DNA of 64,000 nt from Sympetrum striolatum (GCA_947579665.1 OX388352.1:33164216-33228215), one strand, 5' to 3'; numbered from the stretch's first letter, positions 49,201-62,819 are shown. Notes: a model not told the origin generated them from the letters alone. Program-made: numbers and translations.

Positions 49201-52200
49201 ATTTACCCACGATATTAAAATCTAATCAGCATTTCATATTAGGTTTAAAGTTCTCTTTTACTATAGAATTAAATCTGAAATTTGCAGAATTTGAAGAATT
49301 TTTCTTAAGGGAAAGGAATGATTGCAAATGCATCATGTTAGAACGCACACTTTAACCAAAACAATACGATTGTATTTTGAATGATACGTTGTACAGTAAG
49401 GGCTATCTTGTATATTAAGAAATTCTTAGAGGAAAAATCATGAAACTACCCTAACAAAAATTAAAGTAATAAAAATACCTAACAAAAATACCTAAACAAA
49501 AATTATAAGAGAGGAATATAAGGATTTTCAATTAACAAAATGTTAACCTTCAAAATTAAATGATCAACTAAGACTGTCGAACACACTCTGAAATGTATGA
49601 CATAACCAGACTCTGAAGTTCCCCGAAACGATCCTCTTGAGATTTGGCAACTATGGCGGTCGCCCCTAGCTCGGTCGAGATTTATATATAATTCAGTAAT
49701 TTCAAGACTAATAGAACAAATTATATGCATCATAATGGAATGTTACTAAGTTGTCATCATCTACCAATGATTTTCTACCTGAGTCAACTTACGAGTCACC
49801 AGAAAATGTTTTACGATATTATATTTAATTTTTAGAAAAATTCAGCTTCTGCTAACACCATTGTACTTCTTTTTCAAAAACAAAAGTACACGGTACTAAA
49901 ACATGGAAAAAATACTAAGTTCATTATTGGGAAGGCTATGAAAATGCTATGAAAAAAATACCCGTGTTACAGGATGAGGTATGATTTGTTCCGAAAATGT
50001 TTACTGTTTTATATGCCAGGCTCTCCGTATACTAAGGAGGAACTTCGTGGAATTCCTACATTTTAGTATATAATAAAACCAGTAGTACCATAAGGAGTTT
50101 TAATGTGATTTTCTACTGGTATTACTATTCTAATGAAGAGACTAGCTGATAATTAACGCAGGCTAAAATGGCGACAGTTCCTTATCGGCAATTACAATCA
50201 TTTTTTAAGTATTAGCATCTACATTCTTTCTTAGAACTAAATTTCATCAATTATTTTATCATCCTTAATTGAATTTTCTATTTAAGTTCTTAGTTACATA
50301 TTTAAGCATATGGGCACATTATTAATTGCATGGATGTGGAATATAAATAATGACATCAAATACCCACAGAAATCAATTGGTACCTATTATACTTCATAAA
50401 AACATCACTAAAAACTCATCCAGGCAGTATTTGTAAATGTTTCAATGAACCATTAATGTCCACCTCCAGAATACCGATATTCCTCAAAAATAATATTTTT
50501 GTTCGATCTCGCCGCTTGCCCCTCTCGCCGCCTGGACCCGGCCCTCAACGTAACCCAATACCGCTAAAGCGAAAAATTTCGATATAGCTTCAAATCTCGG
50601 TTATTTGCGGACAATCTGCATTCCAATATTTAAAGGCGATTCGAGATTGACTTGCCCTTGGTTAGTTAATTCGGAGAGAGTGAAAGAAAGGAACTGTGTC
50701 ACCTGATGTTGGCAGTTGCGTAACCTATCCGGAGTCTAAAAGCGGGCATCATGCGGAGGCGTGACTCACTTGGGGGGAGGGGCCGAGATTCGAATAAGAG
50801 GCAGGGGAGGTAGCCACGCCCAGCGACAACTCTCCCTTTGAGGACGGGAAGAGCAAAAAAGCCATCCCCGCCACCCAACACCATTTCACAATTAGCTTCT
50901 CCAAAGAAAACATCCTCCTGATTATGAATACTAAAGCTTTGAGAGAATCCCTCCGACTATTCATAGAACGAAAGGATTTCTCCAAGTCCGGCCGAGCATA
51001 AACAGGCAGTTATGAGCTAGATGAAGTATAGAGAGATACGCGCTTAGAAGAATATATAATAACTCGTTTATGTTTAAAAGCGGGTCTCGGAAATGCGAAA
51101 GAAAGCGTCCAAACCGCTTTACGGCGCAACCGAGAGAATTCTTCGTCGACCCCCTGCTCGTTTTTTCCGCCATAAAGTCGCCCTGTTAAAACTGAAATAG
51201 GCACAATAAATGTTGTTTATTTAAATCCGCACCCGAGTAAACAATGGAAAATATTGAATAACTAGTTGGCGTAGGTAAGCCGTTAACCTCTCCGAACCCT
51301 TCATGTATTTTAGTAAAATAATAAGCGCTGTAAATTCAGTCTAATAAACAATGCCTTGCTCATGGAATTACTCTTAGAAATAAGAGATAAACCGGCAAGT
51401 AAAATTTAAATTTGAACTAAAATTAACCTGAGCGTTAGCGAAATGCAAAACATGGTGTCTTCGCATTAGTTTCCTTATAAGAAATGTTACGTTTGCTATG
51501 AGAAATTGACAAATAGTAAAGATAGTAGATATATAGTGGTAATCATTGCAAACTTTTCACGAATACATGAATGAAGTGATCGCTTTTTATACTCTGTTCC
51601 TGTTTTTTAGTCAGAAATGACAGTTTAGGAGGAATAAAATTCCACGTATTTAATTATTAATTCCTAAGTTTGCGAAAATACCCTGATGCCATCTCGCCTT
51701 TATACGTTGACCAGGTTCGTGTGAATAAAGCTTTTTTTCCACATTTTATCGTTGTAATATTTCACATGCGATATTCATCTATCATACTCACTAGAAAAAG
51801 TAGTAGTAGCATATATAATTCATTGGCATACGTTTTCGTCTTCTCGAAAAGCATTACGGCTTAGCTTACTTTGATTTCACTGCAAACGGGAAAGACTTCC
51901 AAAAGTCACTCTACGAAACTATTTTAAAGCTCATGGTTTTCCCAAGTTTCATGCAAAGGATTTGGAAAACTAGAGATGAAATCTTGCTTCGGTGGAATGG
52001 AAGTAACGCAAAGCATTTCTACAGAGATCATTTCCTTCAAACATCCGTATACAGAAATTATTACTCATAGATTTGGAACTAATTTATTGAAATTGAATGT
52101 GTAAACATTTCAATTTTGAACTTCATTTGATGCACTGATAGAAGCCGATGAAGCGAAGGGAGAAAGATGTTAAGATGAGAGAAGTTAACAGATGAAAACG

Positions 52201-53925
52201 CAGTAAGCAACACGCCACACACCCGCCTACTGTTTCAGGGAAATTCTGGAATCGGGTATCTCTCAACAGATGGATATCTGGTTCGGGTGGAGTTTAACAA
52301 CACTTTATGGTCGGCTCGAAAATTCAATCACTGCAACCACATTTACATCTAATCAGTTCAAAGCATCAAAGTAAACCCAACATATAGGGGAAAATGGCTC
52401 AAAGGAACGGATCTAAAAATATAACGCCATTTCCTCGACTGAAATTAACTGTTTCCGTGGAATCCATTGGCTTCAGCGTGGGCTACGGATCACTTAAGAA
52501 ATCGCCGAGACTACGCTTGACTAAAGGCAAAATCAAAGATTTAACACTTTGTCTTAATACTACGGTAAATTATAACTCACAGACGAACTAAATATTACGT
52601 TTTCCTTACCTGTTGACTATTTATCGATGCATTCGATGCATCTTGTACTAACTTTTGTATTCCAAAAATAGTCATAATTGAAAATTTGAGTTAAGTTTTC
52701 TGGGTAAAATGGAAAAAACATACTTTCGAAACAAACGAATTGTTTCAAGATAGAGTACTTCAAAGAAAGGAAAGATCAAATAAAATCAGTCCATTGTAGC
52801 GTATTCTTCTTGTAAATACGTAAACTCTTGTACGTAAATGGGAAAAAACGATTAAAATGACTCTGCTATTCCTGATCTAATAAACTCCATTTTCTTAAAC
52901 TTATCGACGAGACTTTGTAACAAAAATAGACTAAATATTATACAAATTTATAGACAGTGTAAAATATCATCAACCCTCCTAATTTTACCGTCTCATTTTT
53001 AGTTTATTGTTTTATATTTTCAATTTTATTTATTTTTTTAATTTTCAAGTACACGTGATTACTAGAGAATTTTTAATCTCCCATTTTGATCTATCGGACT
53101 GATTACTCCAATTTGCATGTTATTGCTATTATTTTCTTAATTTACAAGGCGTTATCCTTTCTTTTTTCATGTATTTTAAGCAAATATAAATACATTATCT
53201 GCTCTTTCTTCGGTTGGTTGTAGATTATTCTCTTCTGAAATATTTTGTTAATTTGTCATTGGGTTGCTCAGGTTTTTCAAACTCCCTTCCAGTCGGTGTT
53301 TTCCTAGAGCGAACTATGTTTACCTAGGTTCAGATTAAGGCTTTTTTATACACACACAAAGTAGTTCCTTTTTTTTACTTTATTCTAACGCTATCTCTTT
53401 TTTATATCCTCGAAGACCTTGGTCAGGAAGAGACCCATCACTTCCAATCCCACACAAATAAAATCTTCTTATAGCTATTATTGTTATTTTTACTAACTGG
53501 CCTAATACCGTCATTTTATTTTCACTTTCGCGAACATACATTTTACCTATTCTCGTATTTTACAAAGAGAACTAAGATCTTGAACCTAACTAGAATTTGC
53601 ATCTATTGGTATTGTACCAATGTCAAAATATATACAAGTGTGTTATTTTGAGTTATCAATCCCGTCTTAGATTTAACTCTTTGTAATTAAAGAGACGTAA
53701 AGAATGTATTACGATAGTTGAGTTGGGAGTAAATATCAGCATAATAATTCAAGGAAAGTGGAAATAACATCAATGATTAACAAAATAAAAACATTCCAAG
53801 AAAAAAATATTCAAAGCAGTATAATACCTTTGAAGAAAAGTGAGTGTAAAACACCAGAAAAACATGTAGGATTTATAAAGAATAGCTTTCAGAAAATATT
53901 GTATTCATGAAAAAGACTCGGAAAA
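46235..53925. other. Unassigned DNA with two GC-richer islands
   Basis: An island near 47340-47600 has TATAAAATGGCGG (about 47470) with an ATG opening ten codons before AG|GTGGAG. A second island, 50490-51210, is the GC-richest single-copy stretch of the window and has three overlapping minus-strand frames of 61-78 codons. Neither matches a known gene family. The family A SINE fragment is at 48312. The rest is AT-rich without signals. Confidence 0.4.
48312..48372 (-). mobile_element. Truncated SINE family A body
   Basis: Sixty bases matching the 3' body of the 7312-7524 SINE: plus-strand CTTTATCGGTGAAATCGCC against CTTTATCGGTAAAGTCCCC, then a diverged ATGAACTTGTC equivalent. The tRNA-like head is absent. 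Confidence 0.55.
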
Positions 53926-53929
53926 TAAA

Positions 53930-54942
53930 ATAAGGTAATTCCAGTAGAGATGCCCCACCTAAGGAAAAGACTCCATAAAAATGACTTCAGTGATAACAAG
54001 AATGTGAAACTGCGTGATGAAATATATCATTTATTGGTTATTAACAGTATATAAACAAATTTTGTTTAAAAACATTTTCACCCAAAATTTTAAACTTTTT
54101 CTGCATCCCTGCATTTGGTCATCTCTCCCGAGTTTACGGGTGAGACGCCCTGTGAGAGGGATGTCCCATTAGCTTAAACTGAATTTAATCTGGAAAGCGC
54201 ATACTATATAACAAAACTGTTAAATTTAAGTTGAAATTAGGATGTAACTAAAGATTTAATTTGAATTTAAAACCGATTTAGAAGTTTCATATGCAAAAAT
54301 TTAGCCAAAAAGTGTAGTACATTTAGTGAACAATTTCCATTTAAAATTATAATGAAATTTGCAATTGGTATGAATGGGGGTTAGAATAATTACAAAATAT
54401 AGACGTTTTAACCGAAAAAAATGACGACAATATTGATTTTTTTCGAGATTTCGAGGAAAAAATTCTCACAGAAGATATTTTTTGATTTCGAAAAAAAAAA
54501 TTATATTAAATTTTATATTAATTATATTATTTTTATATCCCGAGAAGAGATGGGGCGTCTATCCTTTCAGTACGGGAGAGATGCCCTTACAGCCAGTGGG
54601 GCTAATTTTGTCCAAGATGGCCAGTCACTGCACGCGGATATTAGATGAGCATATGGCTACAAGTTTTCGCCCTTTAATTGAAAATATTAAACTATTTAAA
54701 CTGATGCCAACCAGAAACATTATACTCTATCTTATAACAGGGCGGAAAAAAACAGTACCTACTTGAAATGATGCTATAAATTTGCGTGAAAAGAATTAAA
54801 TGCCGTGAAATTCTTGCTGATAGAGAAATGCATTCCAACTAACTGACGAGCATCGTCCGTAGAGTAATATTGTAATTTTCCTTTAATATACTGCGACTGG
54901 GGCGTCTCTCCCGGTGGAGCATCTCACCTGGAATTACCTTAT
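53930..54942. mobile_element. Non-autonomous DNA transposon of about 1 kb
   Basis: The left end ATAAGGTAATTCCAGTAGAG followed by ATGCCCCACC (53930-53959) is matched in complement by 54913-54942 with about three differences. Flanking bases allow a TA or TTA target duplication. A motif of the form GRGAYGCCCC or its complement recurs inside (about 54150, 54550, 54590 and 54905), a subterminal-repeat pattern that is often a transposase binding site. Open frames at 54421-54766 are short and unlike any transposase I know. Confidence 0.75.
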
Positions 54943-56082
54943 ATTCCGGAATCACGTAATCGATGGTCTAAGGATAAAATCATAAAACACCAGAACATGG
55001 AGATTAAGAGAGGTAACTTAACTTTGTAAGTAATTGTAAATAATTTAGACCTAGGGGTAGTTTGATCCTCATGTCCTCCAACATAAGGTGCCAATAGCTA
55101 AGTAGGTACAGTAAGGATCAGTAAGCAAGGTTAGAAGTGAGGAAGCAATTCATTGAGCCAGAATGCTATGAGCCCACAAAACAGCAAAAAGACCATATCA
55201 GGAACACACTTCATTGCATTCAGTATTTAGATTTATTTGTTTGCCCTCAGCGAAATTCAAAATATGGGAGAGTTGCCAAAGAGATATTGGAAGCTTTAGA
55301 GTGCTTCTTAGGAAAATCTACGCTAAAGAAATCGTCATGAAAATATATATGATTTGCCAAAAAGAAATATAGAACTACAGAAGTTAAAAATGATAGAATT
55401 GCCAAAATATAACAAAAAGATTGAAGTGAATATAAAGAAGAATAACAATATATTCTGGTAACCATGCAAAATCCAAGAAAACTTCCAAATTTCTCATTTG
55501 ACAGTTGCCAATACAATTACAGCTGAAAATATTTTCTCCAAATTTTACTCTTTTATACCTAAGGTATCAAGTTAAAAACTATAAGGAAACGATCGAATAA
55601 AACTGTTTAGTAAGGCTTGATTGAGTTACATTACCTTTTATCAAGTTGTGCGAAATATGACTGACGCTAATTCTAGATAAATTACCACTTAAAACATACT
55701 TAAATATGGATCGGAAAGGGCGAATGTTACTATTCATCATCGCTCATACGACACTCATATCATTACATCCCAGAACAAGGCTGGTACAAAATTAAATAAA
55801 AGATACACCCTTCATCATGAACCAAACGCCTTTAAAAATATATTTTATTCATCGAAATATGCACTTTATTGGGGATAGAGAGAGTAGAAAGATAGCAATG
55901 TTAAAATATCGTTGATGTAAATAATAAAAGGAGCAAACCTGTGACCGTTACAGGATATATTTCATTTGCGACGATAGTTTCGACGCTTCACATCATCATC
56001 AAGCCCAAAAGACTGTTCCTTTCACTCTTTCCACTACTGATTCCTTCCTAAGAGTAGGAATTCTACATCTCCCTCTACATGG

Positions 56083-56400
56083 AAAGCCTGCAAGCCGCGT
56101 GGCAGAGGGTGTAAACAACAGGCGTTCGGAGTACTTGTTCAGTTTGTTATAATTGCATATTGTTCGTGGAAAGAATTGATTTTTGTAACTCCTCATCAAT
56201 GCTCATTTTTAGAAGACCTATACACCGGCAGAAGTTGCAGAAAGTTTGCATACTATCGGTAACGTCTTCCGCAATTGTCTGCAGTTTCCATCAGTTTATC
56301 AATCAATTACGGTCTAGCTTCAAATCTCTTTTCTATCAATTATATCCACCCAGTGTCTGAGAGGATTTTTGTAATGCTTGCCTTCTAATCGTACTGTTTC
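56083..56400 (-). mobile_element. LINE 3' end, decayed
   Basis: A CCTGCAAGCCGC hairpin tail (with an internal deletion of about 9 bases) is followed on the minus strand by a decayed C-terminal region. It resembles 26020-26400 in order: a TTCGTGGAAAGAATTGATTTTT piece, then a segment near 56310-56370 matching the ERRLEAR-type region. Many stops. Confidence 0.65.
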
Positions 56401-56404
56401 TTAA

Positions 56405-59400
56405 AAAACGTTGATGGTTATAATAATAATAATGATATATTTCTTGAGTTCAGAAAATAAATACAATTTATTGAGTGAAATATATGCATCCCTGAAAAAA
56501 ACTCGTTCAGAGATTGCCTTAACCTAATGCAGCAACGGTTGCCATCAAATTTATACACTCTATCATTCAGCATAAAAAATATACTGTTCATTAAATCATC
56601 ACTAAAAAGTAAGGCTGGCGAGGTAATACCCATTGCATACATTGACATTAATAAATACAATTAATGAAACAGAAAAAATTAAAGATATTGATCAATAATA
56701 ATTGATTGTCATATCAATGACCTAAGGTAGTAATCGTTTCGAGCAAGTATTTGATTTCGATATATGATCTATTGAATTATATAAGACGTGTTTCAACGAG
56801 AATGCATGTATATGATTATAATTAAAGTTAAAATAAAAGCAACTATAATGTCCTTTAAAATATCGCAGGTCCAAAGAAATCCCCGCTTTTAAAGTAACAT
56901 TAAAGTTACCTGTCAGCCAGAAATAAAATTTACGTGAAGAGTGGGGTTACTCATCCACGCATGGTGGGAACGGCCATTAGCAGCTATCGAAGTTCTAAGA
57001 AAAGCCGAACGACGCACCGACTGAAAACAAATTCCCGCCGCAACTGCCGAATTCGCCGAAAATGTTGATGTATTTGGGAAATTAAGGCGGATTCCGAAGG
57101 TGGCAATCGAGTTATTTCGGACACGCCACCAATTTAAAAGTAAAGACAATTTTAAGAGACAATTTTAAACCGCGCCGTCAAATACGTAGCAAGGAAGCAA
57201 AATCGAGCTATTTTAGCTGGCGGGAATGAAAATAGCTAGTCGGATTCCAGTCACGAAAACGCTCAACTTTAACCGCAGTAAAATCGCATTCTTCCGGGAA
57301 GGACGTAACTGGAACTTAAAATAGGAGCAAAACTTTGAGAAGATGGAAAATTCTACATTGTATTGAAAGGAAAATCCCTTTGAGGAGTAAAACATAAAAC
57401 AGGAGAGAGAGAGAGCGCAAAATATCTTGAGGTTGTTATAACCCCGGACGAGTGTAAACGTCAATCTACGCCAGATGATCGCAAAATCAAAGGTAAATCC
57501 GAAAATAAATTTATAGTGCAACACCTGCCCAACGTATCCTTTGATCTTTCAACTCCCTCCTGGTAAAATATACACTAAAAAGAGAAACAGGGTACTGAAA
57601 ATATGTAATAAAAAAGACCGCATTAACAAATCGTGCGAGAAAATTTGAAAATTTTCGTGCAATTCTGAATCTTGGATAGGCTGGCTTTGGTAGAAAGACA
57701 AGTTTCTGAGTTATGCAAGTAAGAGATGAAAATATAAAAAAATTAAAACATAATTTTCTTCCATTTGTCTTCAGTTGTATAACATTAAAAACTTAATTAA
57801 AACTCACGGTTTTATATATGGACGAGTGTGCTCCTATATTTTTTAAATTTAGGATTACACTTATAATAGGACAAAACCCTTAAAATTCTAAATACTTGAA
57901 GTTGGTTGGTTTTGGCCATTTGTGACAATTATTTCTCTCATCTCACCATCAGCGGTATACTTTATATTACGTGAAGTAGTAATGAAAACAAATAAAGCTA
58001 TCTCATATCCGTGGAGATATTAAAAACAATGATAAGATTACCGGTGAAATTTGATCATCAAAAGACAGGACAGGAACTAAACAAAGAATGAGCATATAAG
58101 AAAAGTAAAGGTGAAGGTTGCATCAGTATATGAGATAAAATACATGGAAGGCAGACAAAAGTCATATGTGCGATCGTTTTCTGATTCAGCGGTCTCGGGT
58201 TCGACATGGATGGGGGCTACCATGTTGACCCAGCATATGAGGAAGTTTTATATTTTTTGTTTTTTTTTTGGAAACAAACATAAAAAAACCAACCGAGACA
58301 TCTAGCCAAATCAACAGCTATTTATTTAAGATATTATCCTACAACGATACCATCTTTTTATAACGTATGAATAAAAAAAGAAATTTACAATAGGTATGAG
58401 TCAACTCAAAGAATTTCTTTATTTTAATTTTAAAAATAAAAAATATTTTTTAAGTACGTTTTAGCGCAAAATTATTTACATGATAGATTATTCATTCTTT
58501 TAAGGATGAGTCATGGGTCAGTCTGAAAGGGTTTATGGATGAAGGTAGGGAACTCAAAAGGTTACGGAGTCGATAGAGTAGGGAACGTTGTGCAAGGAAT
58601 AATCTATACGTTGGAGCACGGATTAGAGGAGTAATTAGTTTGATAACTTGTTTGAATTGAAGAACATTGTACATCAAAGGTTCCCAAAGTGATCCATATA
58701 GATTTACAAGGGGTCCAGGTCAGGGAGAAAAAATGAGGGAAACGACATATTCTTCATTTTTTGAGAGAATAATAGAATTTTTGGAATCCCATTTTTACGG
58801 ATATTATAATCAAATGGAAACTAGATACGGCTTTTTAACAAGAAAATTCAACGTTAAGCAGGCTAGAGGGTCCATGGAAAATGTAAAGGGTTCCACGGGA
58901 AATACATTTTGGGAACCTATATTGAATATGGAAGAAAGATCTGATTTCAATTATATTTCATTTGCGGATCTTAGGGAAATGTTATTTCTTAATATATGAT
59001 CTGTGGATGAATTATATAGGTGTGGTTCACGCGATTTTACTATATTAGTAAAAATGTTAAATATTTGGTTTAGTGCGATAAAATTTGAATTAGCTGACAT
59101 TGCAACCCTCTCCGATTGAGAAGAGAGCACTAAATTTCACAGAACAGAGGCGTAGTCTCCACAGTAAAAGGGCATCCAAAGAAGAGGTTTCGGATGTTGA
59201 TGGGTGAAAACGATTAAGTGGCTACATAAGATAGGAAAGCTGGAGACACCACAAAGAATTGGATGGACAAGGAAACTGATAGAAAGCAGATATGAAGGAG
59301 ACAAGCCAACAAAACTTGTTTCCAACTGAGAACAATTTACGTGATCATAAAGATCATAAGATGGCGTGTGTCATGAAGAAAGACAGCTCGGTTGTTAGAT

Positions 59401-61355
59401 TATCTTAAAAAGGGAATCTAAACAATCTCGAGAGATAAGCAGAAAACGGAGAATCTACCCAGACATTTAGCAACCGGTGGAGAAATACTAAGTTTAATCA
59501 TTACGATGAGGAAAACGAGTGAATTTGAAACCACCAAAATGCGGGATATTTTTACCACTCGCGCCGGTCGTAAAAAAGTCGAATCCGTTACATGACGTCA
59601 AAATTTGTTATTATTTTTTTGAATGAGCTTATTTTTCAAATGTTTGACGAAGACCAAATCTGAATTCTGACAATTGGAATTGATGATAAAATGTATGGAA
59701 GTTTATGATCTCTTTGTATCTGCATTTAAACTAACTCACTCATTCAAAGGTGATAGTAAAATTACTTTATATTGTTGCTTACTAAAGTCATTAGTTTTAG
59801 TTGTCACTAAAGGAACTGCGCTAATACGCATTGACAGAAGGAAATAATAATAATAGAGATCGGTCATTCACTTGACCTCTATGTTCCTAAATTTTCGTCA
59901 AGGCAAATCTCGAAACCAATCTCAATACGTCGATTTGATTACCTCATTCAACAATAGATTAAAACGTAATTTAGTCGATTCAGCTAACAGAAATGTTACG
60001 AACAAAAGAATGTCAGCAAAAAATCTCACGAGAGTGGCAATTAAAAAATGAACGGGTAGTACGCACGATCCAGACCGAATATGATAAAACATATGAACAT
60101 CGTGCAACGATTTCTAAATTTAATCGACGGCCAATATACTATTGAGAATATGACTGGCAAGAGAATGGGGTGGACATATGCAGTAGTGATTGCCAAATGG
60201 GTCGAAAGTAATTAACCTACATACACGAAAGATGCATGAAAACCGCTCGCCTGACGGGATGAATTAGTGTTTTCCAACGGACGTGGAGGCCCAATTACGA
60301 AATATGATGAAACCATTTCTATAAATAAGGCTTTTGAGTCGGGAGGAAAAGCGACCTGTGCGCTCCAATGATATAAAACAATGGAGATTGAGCATAGCAC
60401 GACCAAAAGGAGCACTCTATTTTGAGGTTTAGAATTCTCTGATCTTTCGTGTCGTGAACTCTGACCTAGGATATCGATCTCTCATTATTTTCGTTACGGT
60501 CTCGCTCTTTTTCAATGAAAACTAAAAATTTGGATTTATTTTTAACTTTCATCGTCTAACCGCTTTTTCCGTTGGAATATTATACGTTATAGCGTCTTTT
60601 ATTGGCGCAAATATTAGTTACTTTTAAGAGAACTTTATTTTTTAGGTTTCTTCATAAAAGTTTTAAAATTCACTGATATATAAACCGGAGGAGATTATTC
60701 TATTGTCACAAGAAACATTTTTTTAGGAGGAATGTTAGTTATTTGGCACCTAAATGTATTGCTAGATTAAACATGAATTTTCAAACATACAGAACTTTGG
60801 TGTTTTTAACTGAAGATACTTCACTTAAGGAAGATTTTTCTTAAGAATTCAAGTAGAAGAGCAATTTGTTGATCCTATTCATGGTTTAAAGGGATTAACT
60901 GAGGGTAATTCAAAATGCCTTATTAAGAAAATTTCAGCGTATCTTAAGCAACTTTCTTGTACTACCGACGAATATTCTTGTGATGGAGATGGTTCCGAAG
61001 AATTTCTTAAGAGCGATGTCAATAATAAAAAATTTTAATTAGAGAGTTGAGAATCGTCGACGTCTATATGATTATAAAACGGAAAATTTTAAATTACTTA
61101 AAAAAATATAATCACAGTTACGCTTGATTTGAATACCATTCAAGAACTGGACCAGAATAGATAATGATTTCCGGTTTACGTCCAAGAATTTTAATTTTTT
61201 GAGCCGGGTTTGATTTTCACTCCCGATTTATTAATGGTATTTTCGGTGTAGGTTTCCGAATCCTTCCCGGGTCGATAACGCATATGAGGGTGGGGATCAT
61301 TCCGAAGTATTCCATTCCATGAACTATGTCGAAAAAAGAATTCCGATAATCATTT
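56405..61355. other. Unassigned DNA with small regulatory-like sites
   Basis: A GC-richer stretch lies at 56930-57530, with a repeated GACAATTTTAA (about 57146 and 57159). A 110-codon plus-strand frame at 58667-58999 is the longest in the window, but it has no recognised domain. A perfect CRE, TGACGTCA, is at 59593-59600. A GC-richer stretch lies at 60210-60420. No gene can be assembled from these. Confidence 0.4.
58150..58240 (+). mobile_element. Possible decayed SINE family B fragment
   Basis: AGCGGTCTCGGGTTCGAC at about 58189 matches the 3' half of the family B head, followed by a GGGGGCTACCATGTTG stretch resembling the acceptor/tail join. The 5' half is not recognisable. Confidence 0.35.
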
Positions 61356-61357
61356 AC

Positions 61358-61438
61358 GTACACTCCTGGCCAAAATTAGCAGCACCTCCCTAGCGATCCT
61401 TACGGCTGGTGCTGCGTTAATTTTGGCCAGGACTGTAC
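61358..61438. mobile_element. Tc1-like foldback element (fused terminal repeats)
   Basis: GTACACTCCTGGCCAAAATT with a GCAGCACC extension (61358-61386) is mirrored by 61408-61438 with about two differences, separated by only 21 bases. TACA/TACT ends and CTGGCCAAAA are typical of Tc1-family termini, and TA dinucleotides flank both ends. It looks like an internally deleted element reduced to its two ends. Confidence 0.8.
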
Positions 61439-62639
61439 TTGAAAGTAATCAAACTGCAATCAGTACAAAAATAAAGGATGATATAAGTTTACTACGCATT
61501 TTCGTGCGCTTTCATGTAAAATGTATGAACAAACCAAGTATTATAGAGGAGCACTGGACAATTGTCTCATGCAATTACATTATCTACCTATCATTATTGC
61601 ATCAACAGAAACTTAAAATCTCATTTCATTGATGTTAAATATATCAGTTATCATCTCTCCGAGGTATTCTTCGAAGATAGAGAAGGTCATAGCATCAATT
61701 AAGCGAAGAAATCCCGAAATATCTTATCACAAATACCTTCTTGTACGCACAGTTGTAGCAACGTTTTGGCAATGATATTTTTCAAATTATTTGGGCTCGT
61801 AAGTTAAATAAATTAGGAATAGAAATCTTGCTGCTACCGTATATTAATTAATGGAGACATTTTCTTATTTCCTTTTGTAACAGGAAAGAACAAAATGTAT
61901 ATTTAATTTAATTTTGTCTCAGTCTAGTTCTTTACCGTGATAATATGAAAGCCACCGAGTAATTATACTAAATAATAGTAATTTAGCAAGTAACTATTAT
62001 AAAATGACGGTAATCGTACCGTTACCCAGATTTAGAACACCATTTTGCAAACCACTCATCAATAACATCAATGTTTCTTCACAGTACACGTTTTACTAGA
62101 TTCTTTTCTTATACAGTGCCACAATCATTGCTTATTATTTCTTGACTTTATTATTTATGTATAATAATAAATAATTTATATATCTATATTATTGCTTGGC
62201 TGATTGATTGCCATTTATCGATTTTTAATAAGAAAACTATGCCATTGAGACATAAAAATACGTAAATACCTAATCATTTGCTCGATTTTAATCCCAGTTT
62301 ATAATCTTTTATGTAGTTAATTAATTGCTAAGTATAAAAATTAAGCGATTCAAACTCAAAACAGATGATCATAAAACAGAAATTAATTTATAATATTATA
62401 TATAGGAGTATTTTCTTCTGGGAGATATAGTTATTTCGGATTTTCAGTTAATTAGAGTATGAGAGAATCAAACGTCTGGGCAATGATATCGTGATAGGAC
62501 TACACGAAGGAACAAAAAAGCAAAATCTTTAAACATTGTTGTTAAAGAAATTTCATCTTTTTCTTGTTTTTTTAGAGAAGCATATTTTGTCTTTATTGAG
62601 ATCATTAAATAATCTCGGTCTGAGTCCAATAGTAAAGCA

Positions 62640-62815
62640 AGACAAGAAAGAAGGACTTGAAAAAACTGTCGGGGCCGGGGATCGAACCGGAAGTTCTGGC
62701 CGGGTAGCCTAGCTTGGCAACCTCCCGGGGAAGATCCTGGGTTCGATTCCCGGCCCCGTCAGACATTTTTCAAGTCCGTTTTTCCTTGGGATTTTTCCTG
62801 GGCGCACGCCCTTAT
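62640..62815 (+). mobile_element. tRNA-like element with inverted flanks, family C
   Basis: The centre reads a good A box (GTAGCCTAGCTTGG, about 62703) and a perfect B box (GGGTTCGATTCCC, about 62741) with a T arm CTGGG-TTCGATT-CCCGG. Around it lies an imperfect inverted repeat. GGACTTGAAAAAACTGTCGG and the following GGCCGGGGATCGAACC on the left are mirrored on the right from CCCGGCCCCGTC through TTTTTCAAGTCC. The left flank thus carries its own B box on the other strand. This is a SINE or a head-to-head SINE remnant, and no true tRNA acceptor pairing is present. Confidence 0.6.
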
Positions 62816-62819
62816 GTGC

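Noticed and set aside
57213..57524. A 103-codon minus-strand frame rich in F, S and L
   Set aside because: Composition fits the complement of an A-rich stretch and no membrane-protein family pattern is present.
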